Shown here: piece after piece, positions 37,299-47,382 of the stretch | Numbering within the stretch: the stretch's first letter is position 1 | How the letters are laid out: each line of letters begins with the position of its first letter | Source of the DNA: Prochloron sp965198675 | GTDB taxonomy: Bacteria > Cyanobacteriota > Cyanobacteriia > Cyanobacteriales > Prochloraceae | Reading direction: 5' to 3' | Assembly: GCA_965198675.1 (NCBI GenBank) | Contig: OZ240666.1 | Location: forward strand, 3,720,001-3,784,000 | Length of the DNA stretch: 64,000 bases | Translations under genes and position numbers: made by a program | Notes under the pieces: generated by a model | Told to the model about the DNA's origin: nothing | Databases searched by the model: none | The model's input: the letters and a program-made list of their open reading frames with translations, nothing else

Positions 37299-37597
37299 GC
37301 AGACTATCTTACAATTTTATCATATACAAAAAAATACAGATTGTCAACCCCCTTTTCGATAACGTATTACTTAATAATACACTTATATTACATTTAGAGC
37401 AAGGTTTACAAATGAAAAACTGAACTAAACCAATGGTATCTTATACAATAAGATTTTATCAAGAGATTTATTTTTGCACGAGTGAAGATTGTTGCTGTTG
37501 GGTTTTGTGCCTCAACCCAACTTACAGTATTACTGTTTAAATAACTTTTTTAAGTAAAATTACCACCCCAAAGGATTCATCTGCGGTTAATAAAACA

Positions 37598-38060
37598 TTA
37601 AATTTGTAAAACCTTTTCATAAAGCGCTCCCACCCGTTCCCAAGTATACCCCTGGTAATTGTGACGGTGAGTCACAATCTCGATAAAAGCGCGCCCATTA
37701 CTGGATAGCTTAGCTCTAAGTTGCTGGGAATCAAATAACCGACCGATCGCCGCCACATACTCCCCCACTTGGTTAGCACGCAATGCTCTTTCTGGAACAT
37801 TATCCCCATCCACGTTCAACCCTTCCAAACCGCGCTCTCGCTCCCCACTACGGAACTGTGGACATTGACTACCGTCTTTAATGGGTTAGCGTAACGCATC
37901 CTACGCGTAGCGGGGAGGGGAGGATGTCAATGACGCTATGTTCACAGGTAATGGCGTCGAAATTTCCCCCTCTTACTGCCCTGTCTACCCACTGTTGGAT
38001 GTCCTGGGAATAAAGATGGAAGACATTGGGGGATGACACACAGTGGTTGATTTGCACCCA
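37598..38060 (-). pseudogene. Glycosyltransferase, internally deleted
   Basis: An upstream piece reads NVFHLYSQDIQQWVDRAVRG and FDAITCEHSV. It is then cut by a GTAGCG-CGCTAC-type repeat near 37885-37915. The C-terminal piece (37598-37828 and a little upstream) reads ERGLEGLNVDGDNVPERAL and GYTWERVGALYEKVL, typical of the end of a GT4-type enzyme. A 21-bp palindrome at 37658-37678 is inserted in this part and reads IVTHRHN. Confidence 0.6.
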
Positions 38061-38108
38061 CCCCTTTTAAAAATGCTGGCAATTATTCCAGCATTTGTTA
38101 GCTAAAAT

Positions 38109-38306
38109 CTATCGTTTGTACCACTGGGTATGATTGCTATCGTAATAAAGATTTAAATCGCTGGCCACAAAAACTTCATCGGGGGAAAGAGAAGGCAAAA
38201 ATGTAGCCGTACACAATTCTGATTGTAATAGGTGATATTCATCGTACTCGTGACGTCGAGTCACGAGAGGCAAACCAGATTCCTCCTCGCTAGGTAAGTC
38301 GTACAT
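38109..38306 (-). pseudogene. Uma2-family nuclease-like N-terminal fragment
   Basis: MYDLPSEEESGLP, DEYHLLQSELC and VFVASDLNLYYDSNHTQWYK match the start of the Uma2 (DUF820) family, which is PD-(D/E)xK-like and normally about 200 residues. It stops at 65 residues. A 21-bp palindrome at 38247-38267 adds VTRRHEY between SGLP and DEYHLL. Confidence 0.7.
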
Positions 38307-38378
38307 AGTGGGTAGGGTTTCTTTTTAATGGTTCCTTGGGCTATAGACATGGCTACTCTCCTTTTTTTTGTACCCCAT

Positions 38379-41300
38379 TTAAGCGTTATGAATGGGAAGA
38401 AAGACGGTAAAAGTAGTTTCTCCCGGTACTGATTCTACCTCAATTTTTCCTTGATGTTTGTCAATAATCTTCTGGACAATATCCAATCCTAAGCCACTGC
38501 CTTCCCCTGGCGGTTTAGTAGTAAAGAAAGGTTCAAATATTTTATTTTTTATCTCTGGTGGTATTCCTGTGCCGCTATCAGTTATACTTATTTTAAATAT
38601 ATCATACTTAGTTTTGGCATCAATAATTAAAGTAGCCTGATTATTCATAGCTTGGATCCCATTGTGTAATAGATTCGTCCAAACTTGATTTAGTTCGTCC
38701 GGGTAACAGAGAATCGAGGGAATGTCTCCATAGTTTTTCACCAGTTCAATGCCCTGTTTCAGTTTATTGTTATAAATGGTTAATACCGTATCGATGCCCT
38801 TAGTAATCTTAGCTTCTGTCTTTTGTCCGGAATTATCGCAACGAGCATGGGTTTTCAGGGCAAATACTACTTTATCAGCCCGTTCCGCAGCAGTAGCAAT
38901 TGTTGCCGTACTGGTGCGTAAAGTGGCGAATTGATAAGCCATATTAATAACTTTTCCCCCTTCTGACTCTTCTGTTAAAAGAGGCAAAAACGGTTTGATA
39001 TCGTAAACTCCGGTGTTAATTAAAGTAGAAGCGATAAAATCTGGTTCTTCCACTCCCAACTCCCACAGTTGTTTTTTAAAAGCCCGATTCAATTTCCGTT
39101 TTTCTCTGGTAGATAAAACAGTGGTTTGTTTACTTTGCTGTTGTAGTAAAGCCAAGAAATACTCATGACATTGAGAAGATAGTTCCTGGAAAAATTGCGG
39201 AAGCACTTTCAGGTATTCCTGCAAAAAAATCGGCAATGTTATGCACTGAAGAGCGAATCGCTCCCAGGGGAGTATTAACTTCATGGGCCACCCCGGCAAT
39301 GAGTTGTCCCAAAGCTGCCATTTTTTCCGATTTAATTAGTCCTTCTTGAGTGGTTTTGAGCTGACTGAGGGTATGGGCCAAATCTTCATTTTTCTGCCGC
39401 AAAGCTTCCTCTGCTTCCTTGCGAGCGGTGATATTCTCTACCGTACCCTCATAATAAAACAGTTCTCCTTCCTCATCCAGAACCACATGGACGTTTTCCG
39501 AGATCCAGATAATTTGGCCGTCGGCGCGATAAACTTGAGATTCAAAATTGGACACCGTCCCATATTCGTCCATCGCCGCGAGAAATTCATGATGACGGCT
39601 GAGGTTGACATAAAGCTGAGTACGGTTGAGATTGAATATTAATTCCTGGGCAGAAGAATAGCCATACATCTGAGCTAAGGCCGGATTGGCACTGAGGTAT
39701 AAACCATCTCTGGTGCTCTGAAAAATACCCTCTGCCGCATTCTCAAAAATGCTGCGATAATTTTCCTCAGCTCCTCGCAGCGCTTCTTCTACTTGCTTGC
39801 GATCGCTAATATCCCGGGCGACCCAAATGGTGTTGCGGTCTGAAATAGGGGAAATACTGGCGGTAAACCAAAAGCGATCGTAACCAACACAGAGATCGTA
39901 TTCAAAATGAACTGCCTTCCCCGTCTCTAAAGACTGCCGGATCTTACTGGACCAAATTGGACCTGTCTCGGACCGATAAAATGATTCTACTGTCTCCCTG
40001 ATCAGGTCGGCATAAGCTTCATAGACGCGACTGGGATCCGTCGGTGCCACTTCCACATCACCGATCTGATTATCTTCAACTTCAACAATCAGAATAATAT
40101 CGGTCATAGCGCCAAAAACCGCCCGCATTTTCTCCTCTGAACTGCGGAGATTTTTCTCTAATGCCTTGCGATCGCTAATATCCCGCGCCACCCAAATGGC
40201 GTAGTTTTCCCCAATGGGAGAAACATTGGCGGAAAACCAAACTTGGCGTTCACCCCAGATCAGGAAGTACTCCACCTCAGTAGTATGCTGGTTATCCATA
40301 GCGGCTTGAATGCAATCCAGGAGGCGATCCGCTGTTGCTATGAGCATGGTTTCGTGGAGAGTCTTCCCCAGAAGCTCCGATGTAGGCTTGGTCAGTTTGG
40401 GATTGGTGGATGCAATTTTACAATAGCGTCCTTCTCTATCAAAGACGAAAATCAACTCTGTCATCGCCTCGAAGAAACTCCGCATTTCTGCCTCTGCTGC
40501 TGTTAGGGCAGCGGTTCTGGACGACACCTTATCTTCCAGTTCCACATTAGTTTTTTCTAAAGTAGCCACAGTAGCTTGCAGTTCCTTAGCCATGGTGTTA
40601 AAAGACTTGGCTAATTCTCTCAATTCAGCCGCCCCTTCTACCTCTACTCGCTGCTCCCATTCCCCGAGGGCTAAATTCTTGGCCGATGCGTTTAAGCGCA
40701 GAATCGGCCCCAGCACCCAGCCAGCGCTGCCAATGCCGAAAGCTATGGCCATGGCCAAGGCAATAATATAAACTGAGATTGTAGTGCGAGTGTTAGCAGA
40801 TATTTCCGTCATAAAGTCCGCTTTCGGTACCACCACCACAATCAGCCAATCAATACCGCCAACATTTTTAAAAGGTACGACTTGCAACAATTGTTCCTGG
40901 CCATGGATTTTAAATTTTAACTCTTGGGTATTCTCTATTTGGCTCAGATCGCCGGAGAATTGTTCCTTTAAATATCGGACTGAAGCTGGAATTAAAGGGT
41001 CTTCATGGGTTGAATTGGTGGAGAGTAGATTGCCATTGCGCTCTAAGATAAATATTTTCCCCTCCTTGCCAATTTCTAAACTCTGGAGAAATTTACTAAT
41101 TTGAGCTAGACTCAGATCCACTGCTACCACGCCCCGGAAAGTTCCCGTATCGTCGTAGTAAGCTTGAGAGAGAGTAATTACCCCTAACTTAGGCATATCT
41201 TTGAAATCACTTTTAGTCCAAGCGGGTTCTCCCAAGGCTTTAAGCGCAGCTTTGTACCAGGGTATTTCTCGCGGGTCAAAATTGCCTGAACTTGTCAACA

Positions 41301-41808
41301 TTTTGCCCCGGTTGCCATCTTTATCCATGGCATAGGTTTGTAGTTCGTAATTGTGACGGCGAGTCACAATCCCAGTCAATTCTCTTACTTGATAGGTGAG
41401 AGTGCCATCGTCCCCCACTGCTAACGCGACAAATTTTCCCTCGGTGGTAGCAAATTGAATCTGACTTACCCCATTGAAGATTTGATATTGCCTCCAGAAA
41501 TGATTTTTCATGCTCTTCAGGTCTTGGATATTTATCTCACCCAGATCGAGAGCATTGTAATTGAGTTGATTGATTTTCTAGGGGTTTGCTAAGTAGAAAT
41601 CAAGCTGTTCCCAGATGCGATCCCCCACTTCCTGCATCAATTGACTGGCGAGGTCATTTACTGCTTTTTCCCCATTTTTCCAAGAGGAATACCCCACCAA
41701 TCCCACTGCCACAAATATTGGCAAGACCATCGGAACGATGATAACTGTGCGGAGGGATACTTTTGGAAGAACTTTGGCTATGGTGCGATTGAGAAATGGG
41801 ATCGACAT
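38379..41808 (-). pseudogene. Multi-PAS sensor histidine kinase broken by two one-base indels
   Basis: Three frames together encode one kinase: membrane helix (VIIVPMVLPIFVAVGLVGY), dCache sensor, second helix, HAMP, three PAS domains, a HisKA H-box (GVAHEVNTPLG) and HATPase (GTGIPPEIKNKIFEPF, GEGSGLGLDIVQKI). The first break is near 41580, where one C seems missing from a CCCC run. The second is near 39222-39228, where a T7 run would restore frame as T6. Both are homopolymer changes, so sequencing error must be considered. A 21-bp palindrome (41350-41370) also adds IVTRRHN inside the dCache domain. A separate response regulator follows the same strand upstream. Confidence 0.85.
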
Positions 41809-41924
41809 TTAGTAGCGAGGGATGCTCCCTGGTAAACCTTTTACTGCCACTTTCATATTATACCTTTCTGCTGCTGTCATGTCAAGGTCTAGATTCTCCC
41901 AGCCTAGGACGGCAGGTTGCAGCT

Positions 41925-42323
41925 TTATTGCCCTATTCCCGATTTAATTACCGTAATTAATTCATTCCCATCCCATGGTTTGCGCAAGCAAGCATATAAA
42001 TTAACTTGTTTTCTGGCGTCCGATATCGCTTCTTCACTAGCTTGACCTGTTAACATTATTTTAATTATTTCAGGATGATTTTGATGAACCACCTTTAAAA
42101 ATTCATCTCCTTTCATTCCCGGCATCAACCAATCAGATACGATTAAAATCACTTGATTTTCATCTTCCTCCACCTCGTCGATGATTTCGAGAGCTTCTTC
42201 AGCACCTTCAGCAAATTCGTAAAAATAATTATTACCCAAAGCTTTACGGAGTTCTATTTCTAAACTGTTCAAAACTAATAGTTCATCGTCAACGCATAAA
42301 ATTACCGGTTTAGACATTTCCAT
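41925..42323 (-). CDS. Single-domain response regulator
   Basis: 132 residues, a stand-alone receiver domain. The acidic pair is in VDDE, the phospho-acceptor aspartate in SDWLMPG, then LTGQA and the lysine in RKPW. GAGGAGG lies just before the start. It directly precedes the sensor kinase on the same strand, so the two probably form a pair, now with a broken kinase. Confidence 0.93.
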   Translation of the reverse strand: MEMSKPVILCVDDELLVLNSLEIELRKALGNNYFYEFAEGAEEALEIIDEVEEDENQVILIVSDWLMPGMKGDEFLKVVHQNHPEIIKIMLTGQASEEAISDARKQVNLYACLRKPWDGNELITVIKSGIGQ

Positions 42324-42494
42324 GTACCTCCTCGTTTAAAATAATGGCTTGGGCCTCTATCAAGTATAGTAGCATTGTCCCCTGACGAAGATCCGATTAG
42401 ACCTTTCCTAACCCAGATCTAATATAATGATGATGCCGCCCCTACCATACCCAGTTCCAGTTCTGTCCTCTCTGTTTCTTTTTACCAAAAATCA

Positions 42495-43646
42495 ATGACC
42501 ACTACCATATCAATTCACGATAGTCATCGGCTCCTGGCGAACCAGCTAGACATGCCACCCCGTCTGTTGTTAGGACCAGGACCATCTAACGTGCCTCCCC
42601 GGGTCCTGCAAGCTTTGAGTATGACCACTGTGGGACATCTCGATCCCCTTTTCCTGCAAATGATGGACGAGACCCAAACCTTACTGCGCTACGCATGGCA
42701 AACGGATAATCCCATGACAATTCCTGTCAGCGGTACTGGTAGTGCGGCGATGGAAGCAACTCTCGCCAATACGGTAGAACCGGGAGATGTGGTTTTGGTG
42801 GGGGTTAATGGTTACTTCGGACACCGTCTCTTGGACATGGCTGGTCGCTATGGTGCCGATACCCGGAAGCTGACCAAGCCTTGGGGAGAAGTATTTTCTC
42901 TAGAAGAACTGAGAATAGGTCTTGAAAGCCATCGTCCCGCTATCCTTGCTCTAGTCCACGCCGAAACTTCAACTGGTGCTTGTCAGCCTTTAGCAGGGGT
43001 CGGGGAATTGTGTCGGGAGTTTAAGTGCCTCTTGCTGGTGGACACCGTTACCAGTTTGGGAGGGGTCCCCCTATTCATTGATGAATGGGGCATAGACTTG
43101 GCCTATAGTTGCAGTCAAAAAGGTCTCGCTTGTCCCCCGGGTATCGCCCCCTTTACTATGAGTCCTCGGGCAGTGGAAAAACTGCTGCAACGTCGCACCA
43201 AAGTGGCTAACTGGTATCTAGATATGTCCATGCTGTGCCAATATTGGGGGAAGGAACGCACTTACCACCACACTGCACCAATTAACATGAATTATGCCTT
43301 GCGAGAAGCTTTGCGCCTAGTGGCGGAAGAAGGACTGGCAGCCGTTTGGGCAAGACATCAAGCCAATGCGGAGTTGCTTTGGCAAGGTTTGGCAGATCTG
43401 GGCTTAACCTGCCACGTGCCCAAAGAATTTCGCCTCCCTACTCTCACTACCGTTATCATTCCTCCAGGAGTAGATGGCAAAGCAGTTGCTCGTCAATTGT
43501 TACAGGAATACAATCTAGAAATTGGCGGGGGTTTAGGAGAACTAGCCGGTAAAGTTTGGCGTATCGGTCTCATGGGCTTTAACAGTCGGCGGGAAAATGT
43601 AATCTTATTTTTGTCGGCATTGGAACGGGTTCTCAAGGGCTTTTAG
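42495..43646 (+). CDS. Class V aminotransferase (alanine/serine-glyoxylate type)
   Basis: 383 residues. LLLGPGPSNVPPRVL at the start, SGTGSAAMEATL and the PLP lysine in SCSQKGLACPPG match alanine-glyoxylate and serine-glyoxylate aminotransferases, which serve photorespiratory glyoxylate removal. Substrate preference cannot be read from sequence. Confidence 0.93.
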   Translation: MTTTISIHDSHRLLANQLDMPPRLLLGPGPSNVPPRVLQALSMTTVGHLDPLFLQMMDETQTLLRYAWQTDNPMTIPVSGTGSAAMEATLANTVEPGDVVLVGVNGYFGHRLLDMAGRYGADTRKLTKPWGEVFSLEELRIGLESHRPAILALVHAETSTGACQPLAGVGELCREFKCLLLVDTVTSLGGVPLFIDEWGIDLAYSCSQKGLACPPGIAPFTMSPRAVEKLLQRRTKVANWYLDMSMLCQYWGKERTYHHTAPINMNYALREALRLVAEEGLAAVWARHQANAELLWQGLADLGLTCHVPKEFRLPTLTTVIIPPGVDGKAVARQLLQEYNLEIGGGLGELAGKVWRIGLMGFNSRRENVILFLSALERVLKGF

Positions 43647-43680
43647 TAAAATGTCATATTCGGTGTCTAGAGTAATTTCC

Positions 43681-44235
43681 ATGCTAAAATCAATAATTGC
43701 CAGTTTCGGTTCCCTTTATTTTTTATTCTTGCCCTTAGTCTTGCCTCTGCGGGCAGAAGAGGCGACTCCTGCTCAAACCGGAGCCGAAAGCAAAGTGACT
43801 CCCAATAACCTTCGTTCTCTAACTCAGTCGGATAGCTTGCTGAGTGTTCAAGGAGGTCGAAGACTAATGGATGAAGCAAAAGAGGCGATCGATAATCAGG
43901 AATACGAACTAGCAGCCAGCAAATTAGATGATGCAAGAAAAATTTTTAACCAGTTGTCTAATTTTTATTTAAAACTTGCCCAGAGTTTCTCCGGGATTGA
44001 AAATCGGATTTTCGAGGAGCAAAGGGGCAAGGCTAGAGATACTGGTCAAATGCGAGATGAAGCCACTTATCAGTTAGCTTTAGTTTATCGAGCCAAAAAT
44101 CAGCCGGAACTAGCTGTTCCTTTGCTGGTTCAAGTGATTGGTTCCCAAAATCCGACCACTGAACTGGGTCAGAAATGTTACCAGCAGCTACTGGAAATCG
44201 GTTTCGTCGATTCTCCTTATAGTAGCGAACTCTAA
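43681..44235 (+). CDS. Exported hypothetical protein with helical repeats
   Basis: About 184 residues from ATG 43681, chosen because it opens with a signal peptide (MLKSIIASFGSLYFLFLPLV, cleavage near LRAEE). The rest is two TPR-like helical pairs (QEYELAASKLDDARKIF; ATYQLALVYRAKNQPELAV). Cotranscription with the aminotransferase is possible (30-base gap). Confidence 0.65.
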   Translation: MLKSIIASFGSLYFLFLPLVLPLRAEEATPAQTGAESKVTPNNLRSLTQSDSLLSVQGGRRLMDEAKEAIDNQEYELAASKLDDARKIFNQLSNFYLKLAQSFSGIENRIFEEQRGKARDTGQMRDEATYQLALVYRAKNQPELAVPLLVQVIGSQNPTTELGQKCYQQLLEIGFVDSPYSSEL

Positions 44236-44271
44236 ACAATTGATACTAATTCTGCCAATAGGAGATGTCTA

Positions 44272-44532
44272 ATGATTACCCTGAATCAAGTTAAAGCAAT
44301 GATTCAAGGAAAACTGCCCGATGCCCAGGTGATGGTCAAAGATTTGACTGGTGGAGGCGATCATCTAGAGGCAATAGTCGTCTCTTCTGAGTTTGAAGGC
44401 CAAACCAGAGTGAAGCAGCACCAAATCGTTTATGAGGCATTGACTGATGCCATGGCGAGTGAAGCAATCCACGCTCTCGCTTTGAAAACTTACACCCCGC
44501 AAGCATGGATCGCTACGGGTCAATCTATTTAA
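44272..44532 (+). CDS. bolA: BolA-family protein
   Basis: 86 residues. DLTGGGDHLEAIVVSSEF and GQTRVKQHQIVYEAL carry the conserved histidine pattern of BolA proteins that bind [2Fe-2S] together with CGFS glutaredoxins. The grx gene follows after 33 bases, consistent with the known partnership. Confidence 0.93.
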   Translation: MITLNQVKAMIQGKLPDAQVMVKDLTGGGDHLEAIVVSSEFEGQTRVKQHQIVYEALTDAMASEAIHALALKTYTPQAWIATGQSI

Positions 44533-44565
44533 GATAATATTAACTCACAATTGGGAGAGGAGAAG

Positions 44566-44889
44566 ATGACACCATCAGTGAAAGAAAGAATCGAAAATCT
44601 CATCAACGAGCACAAAATTTTGGTTTTCATGAAGGGTTCCAAGTTGATGCCCCAGTGCGGTTTTTCCAACAACGTGGTCCAAATTATGAATAGCTTGGGA
44701 GTCCCCTACGAGACAGTAGATATTTTACAAGACAACGAACTGCGTCAGGGAATTAAAGAATATTCCAACTGGCCGACTATTCCCCAAGTATACATTAATG
44801 GGGAATTCATCGGCGGTTCGGATATCGCCATCGAGCTTTACCAAAATAACGAATTACAGGAAATGGTGGAAGTAGCTCTCGCCTCTTAA
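44566..44889 (+). CDS. grxD: Monothiol glutaredoxin, Grx4/CGFS type
   Basis: 107 residues from ATG 44566, preceded by GGAGAGGAG. The active site is CGFS at 31-34; WPTIPQVYINGEFIGGSDI is the glutathione-binding block. It carries [2Fe-2S] clusters with BolA. Start at an upstream TTG (44551) is less likely. Confidence 0.96.
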   Translation: MTPSVKERIENLINEHKILVFMKGSKLMPQCGFSNNVVQIMNSLGVPYETVDILQDNELRQGIKEYSNWPTIPQVYINGEFIGGSDIAIELYQNNELQEMVEVALAS

Positions 44890-44956
44890 ATTAGTTACCA
44901 GTGGATAGTTACCAGTGGATAGTTTAGCATACTAATTTATTGGTACTTTCTATTGC

Positions 44957-45205
44957 TTACCTGATGCTTGCATAAGTTTGCGGCATCGGTAATTCAAAAT
45001 TGGAGGGATCCCGCAGAAAACGGAAAGCTTCTTCTTCTAAGCGGTGGATGTGGTATGCTTCTAAAGTATTGCTGTGACGGAGACAAGCTATGTAACCATC
45101 AGTATACAAACGCAATTCATCAAAGCTATAACCCCTCTTCCATAAGTACAACATAGCATCGGTAAGTTTTTGGTAAAAACGGATTGTTTGGCTATCTTGA
45201 AGCAT
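44957..45205 (-). CDS. Conserved small cyanobacterial protein, DUF6761-like
   Basis: 82 residues. FYQKLTDAMLYLWKRGYSFD, HRLEEEAFRFLRDPSNFELP and the ending match a small cyanobacterial family I know as DUF6761. Function unknown. Convergent with grxD. Confidence 0.7.
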   Translation of the reverse strand: MLQDSQTIRFYQKLTDAMLYLWKRGYSFDELRLYTDGYIACLRHSNTLEAYHIHRLEEEAFRFLRDPSNFELPMPQTYASIR

Positions 45206-45453
45206 GATCTTAAAATTGAGCGCGTCTTTTATGGTGGAATGGCTTGTTTTTCGTCGTTTAACTTGATTTTAACTCGGGAAGTGGCGATTGTTACAAGAGT
45301 TTAGTCTACTCTATGAGTCGTTCGGAACTGCTGCGTCCCGCTTGATAATCCCCGTACTATCGACAGCCCAATATTGTTCAAACAGTGTGCAATGTGGGTT
45401 ATCAATTTAATTATAATGCTCTAGGCACCCCTCAGGAGTCTGCATAGTCTGTT

Positions 45454-46206
45454 TCAAAGCCATTCTTGGGCAGTTTGAGCTTCTGCTTGAATTAAATTAT
45501 CACGTAATTTTGTCCAATCTACTTTCTCAATAGAACTATCCTCTAGTAACCTTCCTGACTGTAAATATACAACCCGATTGGCAAACTGCTGGGCTAATTC
45601 TAATTGGTGATTAACCATTAAAATGGCAGTCTGGGCCCTATTAGCTAATTCAGTTAACAGTGTTATAAGATGAACAGCACGACCTAGATCTAAAGCGGAG
45701 GTGGGTTCGTCTAGTAACAAGACTTTCGGTTCCATAACCAAAGCGCGAGCAATGGCTACTAATTGCTTTTGTCCTCCTGAGAGTTCTAATTCGTTGCGAT
45801 CTAACCAATCTTCTGCTAGCCTCAATCTGTCGCTCGAAGTTTCTACCCTTTCTCTAATTTCCCTTGGAGATAGGTTCTGCAAAACTAAAGGATAGGCTAA
45901 CGCTTCAAACACTTTCATGCCTAACAGTTTTGGTTCTTGAGGTACTAAGACTACTTGTCGTCTTAGGGAAATAACCGGAATCTCAGCCACAGGGCGATTT
46001 TCTAGGGTAATAGAACCGGAAGTTGGGGTACTCAGTCGATTTAACAGCCGCAATAAGGAGGTTTTCCCCGCACCAGAAGGACCGATAATTGCGAGGCGAT
46101 CGCCTGTTGTAATATTAAAGGAAATATCTTGCACTAAATAAGTAGAACCCACTGAAGCAGTCAAATTTACTCCTTTGACTTTCATAATGGGAGCATTTTT
46201 GCTCAT
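45454..46206 (-). CDS. ABC transporter ATP-binding protein
   Basis: 250 residues from ATG 46206, which overlaps the upstream stop (TAATG). Walker A GPSGAGKTS, Q-loop VPQEP, signature LSGGQKQ and Walker B VLLLDEPTSALD are intact. The layout resembles YbbL/FetA-type iron or phosphate-like exporters. The expected permease is not adjacent; the coupled upstream gene encodes an unrelated membrane protein. Confidence 0.9.
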   Translation of the reverse strand: MSKNAPIMKVKGVNLTASVGSTYLVQDISFNITTGDRLAIIGPSGAGKTSLLRLLNRLSTPTSGSITLENRPVAEIPVISLRRQVVLVPQEPKLLGMKVFEALAYPLVLQNLSPREIRERVETSSDRLRLAEDWLDRNELELSGGQKQLVAIARALVMEPKVLLLDEPTSALDLGRAVHLITLLTELANRAQTAILMVNHQLELAQQFANRVVYLQSGRLLEDSSIEKVDWTKLRDNLIQAEAQTAQEWL

Positions 46207-46757
46207 TACCCAATTCCCGCTTTCGTTACTGCTGTCCAAATGGTCCAACTATCCACTAATAATAAGAATACAGTACAAATGAATAAAATCAAATACATCC
46301 AAGGTTGGGATAGGGGACGAATATCTGTAGTATCAATCCCTGTCTTTTCTGTTACTAATTTTACCATAGCAGCAAACCCAGCTACCCGCATAGGTAATAA
46401 GTAAGCCCGTTCTTCTGAGTGAGTCACGAAATAATAAATCAGTCCTCCTTGTCCCGTAGTACGCATTTTCAAGTCTTTAATCTCTGTCCAAGATAAAGAC
46501 CACCCTTGGCGGAAAAAGGATGGTACCCACGAAGGATAAGTTACTTGAATTTTATCTTCATCTAAAATTACTTTTTCCTTTAAAGCAGCGTACAGGGTTG
46601 CTGCTCCTATGGCAATACCAAACCAGAGCAAGTTGGGGGATATGGGGGCTGAAGAAACAGTGGCTAAAAATGGCAGGGATACGGTTAAGGCTAGGTATAA
46701 AGTTAACAGAGTGATGCGAATAATGGGAGAAATTGAGAATACAGATGGGTAGGACAT
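46206..46757 (-). CDS. Conserved membrane protein
   Basis: 183 residues, two N-terminal membrane helices (ITLLTLYLALTVSLPFLATV; about 44-60) and one C-terminal (MYLILFICTVFLLLVDSW) around a soluble PH-like part (KVILDEDKIQVTYPSW). Translationally coupled to the ABC ATPase. Function unknown. Confidence 0.75.
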   Translation of the reverse strand: MSYPSVFSISPIIRITLLTLYLALTVSLPFLATVSSAPISPNLLWFGIAIGAATLYAALKEKVILDEDKIQVTYPSWVPSFFRQGWSLSWTEIKDLKMRTTGQGGLIYYFVTHSEERAYLLPMRVAGFAAMVKLVTEKTGIDTTDIRPLSQPWMYLILFICTVFLLLVDSWTIWTAVTKAGIG

Positions 46758-46942
46758 TGTTAATTTTTGAACCGCTATTGTAACAGACAGGATGGATTAT
46801 TTCTAAATGGGTCACAAATTATTACAGCAATTTTCGGCTTTGGTTGGTGGGGAATGTTAAACTTTGTTAAAGAAACCGCAAACGATTGCAGATTTTTGTG
46901 TTAGACTCTTATTGTAACAGATATGATGGATTATTTTTAAAG

Positions 46943-47290
46943 ATGGAACAAATTATTACAGAAATTGTCGGTTTGGTTCTCAAGGGGAGTACCATGGAGT
47001 TGGGGAAACGGTTTACGGAAGGGGCGATCGCTAAAATAAAGACACTCCGTCAGCTTATTATAACTCGATTGCAAGGAAAACCGAAAGCCAAAGAGGCGAT
47101 CGCTCAATTAGAAGCAGGTTCTGAGGAAGCATTGACCAGTGACCAGTTACCAGTTACCAGTGACCAGTTACCAGTTACCAGTTACCAGTTACCAGTTACC
47201 AGTTACCAGTTACCAGTGACCAGTTACCAGTTACCAGTTACCAGTTACCAGTTACCAGGCGTATGGTGGGAGCCTCAAACCCAAGGTTGA
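46943..47290 (+). pseudogene. N-terminal effector-associated segment cut by a heptad array
   Basis: MEQIITEIVGLVLKGSTMEL and AKEAIAQLEAGSEEAL resemble the N-terminal segment found before NB-ARC/TPR genes in cyanobacteria. From codon about 64 the frame reads only array-coded SDQLPVTSYQLPVT. The next gene starts with NQNNQDNATGFQTKAESG, which in relatives continues from this segment, so the two were probably one gene. Confidence 0.6.
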
Positions 47291-47339
47291 GCTGCTACCA
47301 TGGTACGTGATTACTGGTCACTGGTAACTGAAAGGTGAT
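47133..47339 (+). repeat. Heptad array plus conserved 3' flank, copy 1
   Basis: Eighteen heptads (CAGTTAC, with CAGTGAC variants) span 47133-47258. They are followed by a roughly 77-base flank (CCTCAAACCCAAGGTTGAGC, CTACCATGGTACGTGATTAC, GGTAACTGAAAGGTGAT). The same flank follows the array at 62817, almost base for base. Confidence 0.9.
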
Positions 47340-47382
47340 TTATATTTGGTTGCACTTCTTTCTCCCTAATTAGATTATTATC

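Noticed and set aside
46943..47290. Functional proline/valine-rich small protein
   Set aside because: Everything after about codon 64 is array sequence; more likely a truncated N-terminus.
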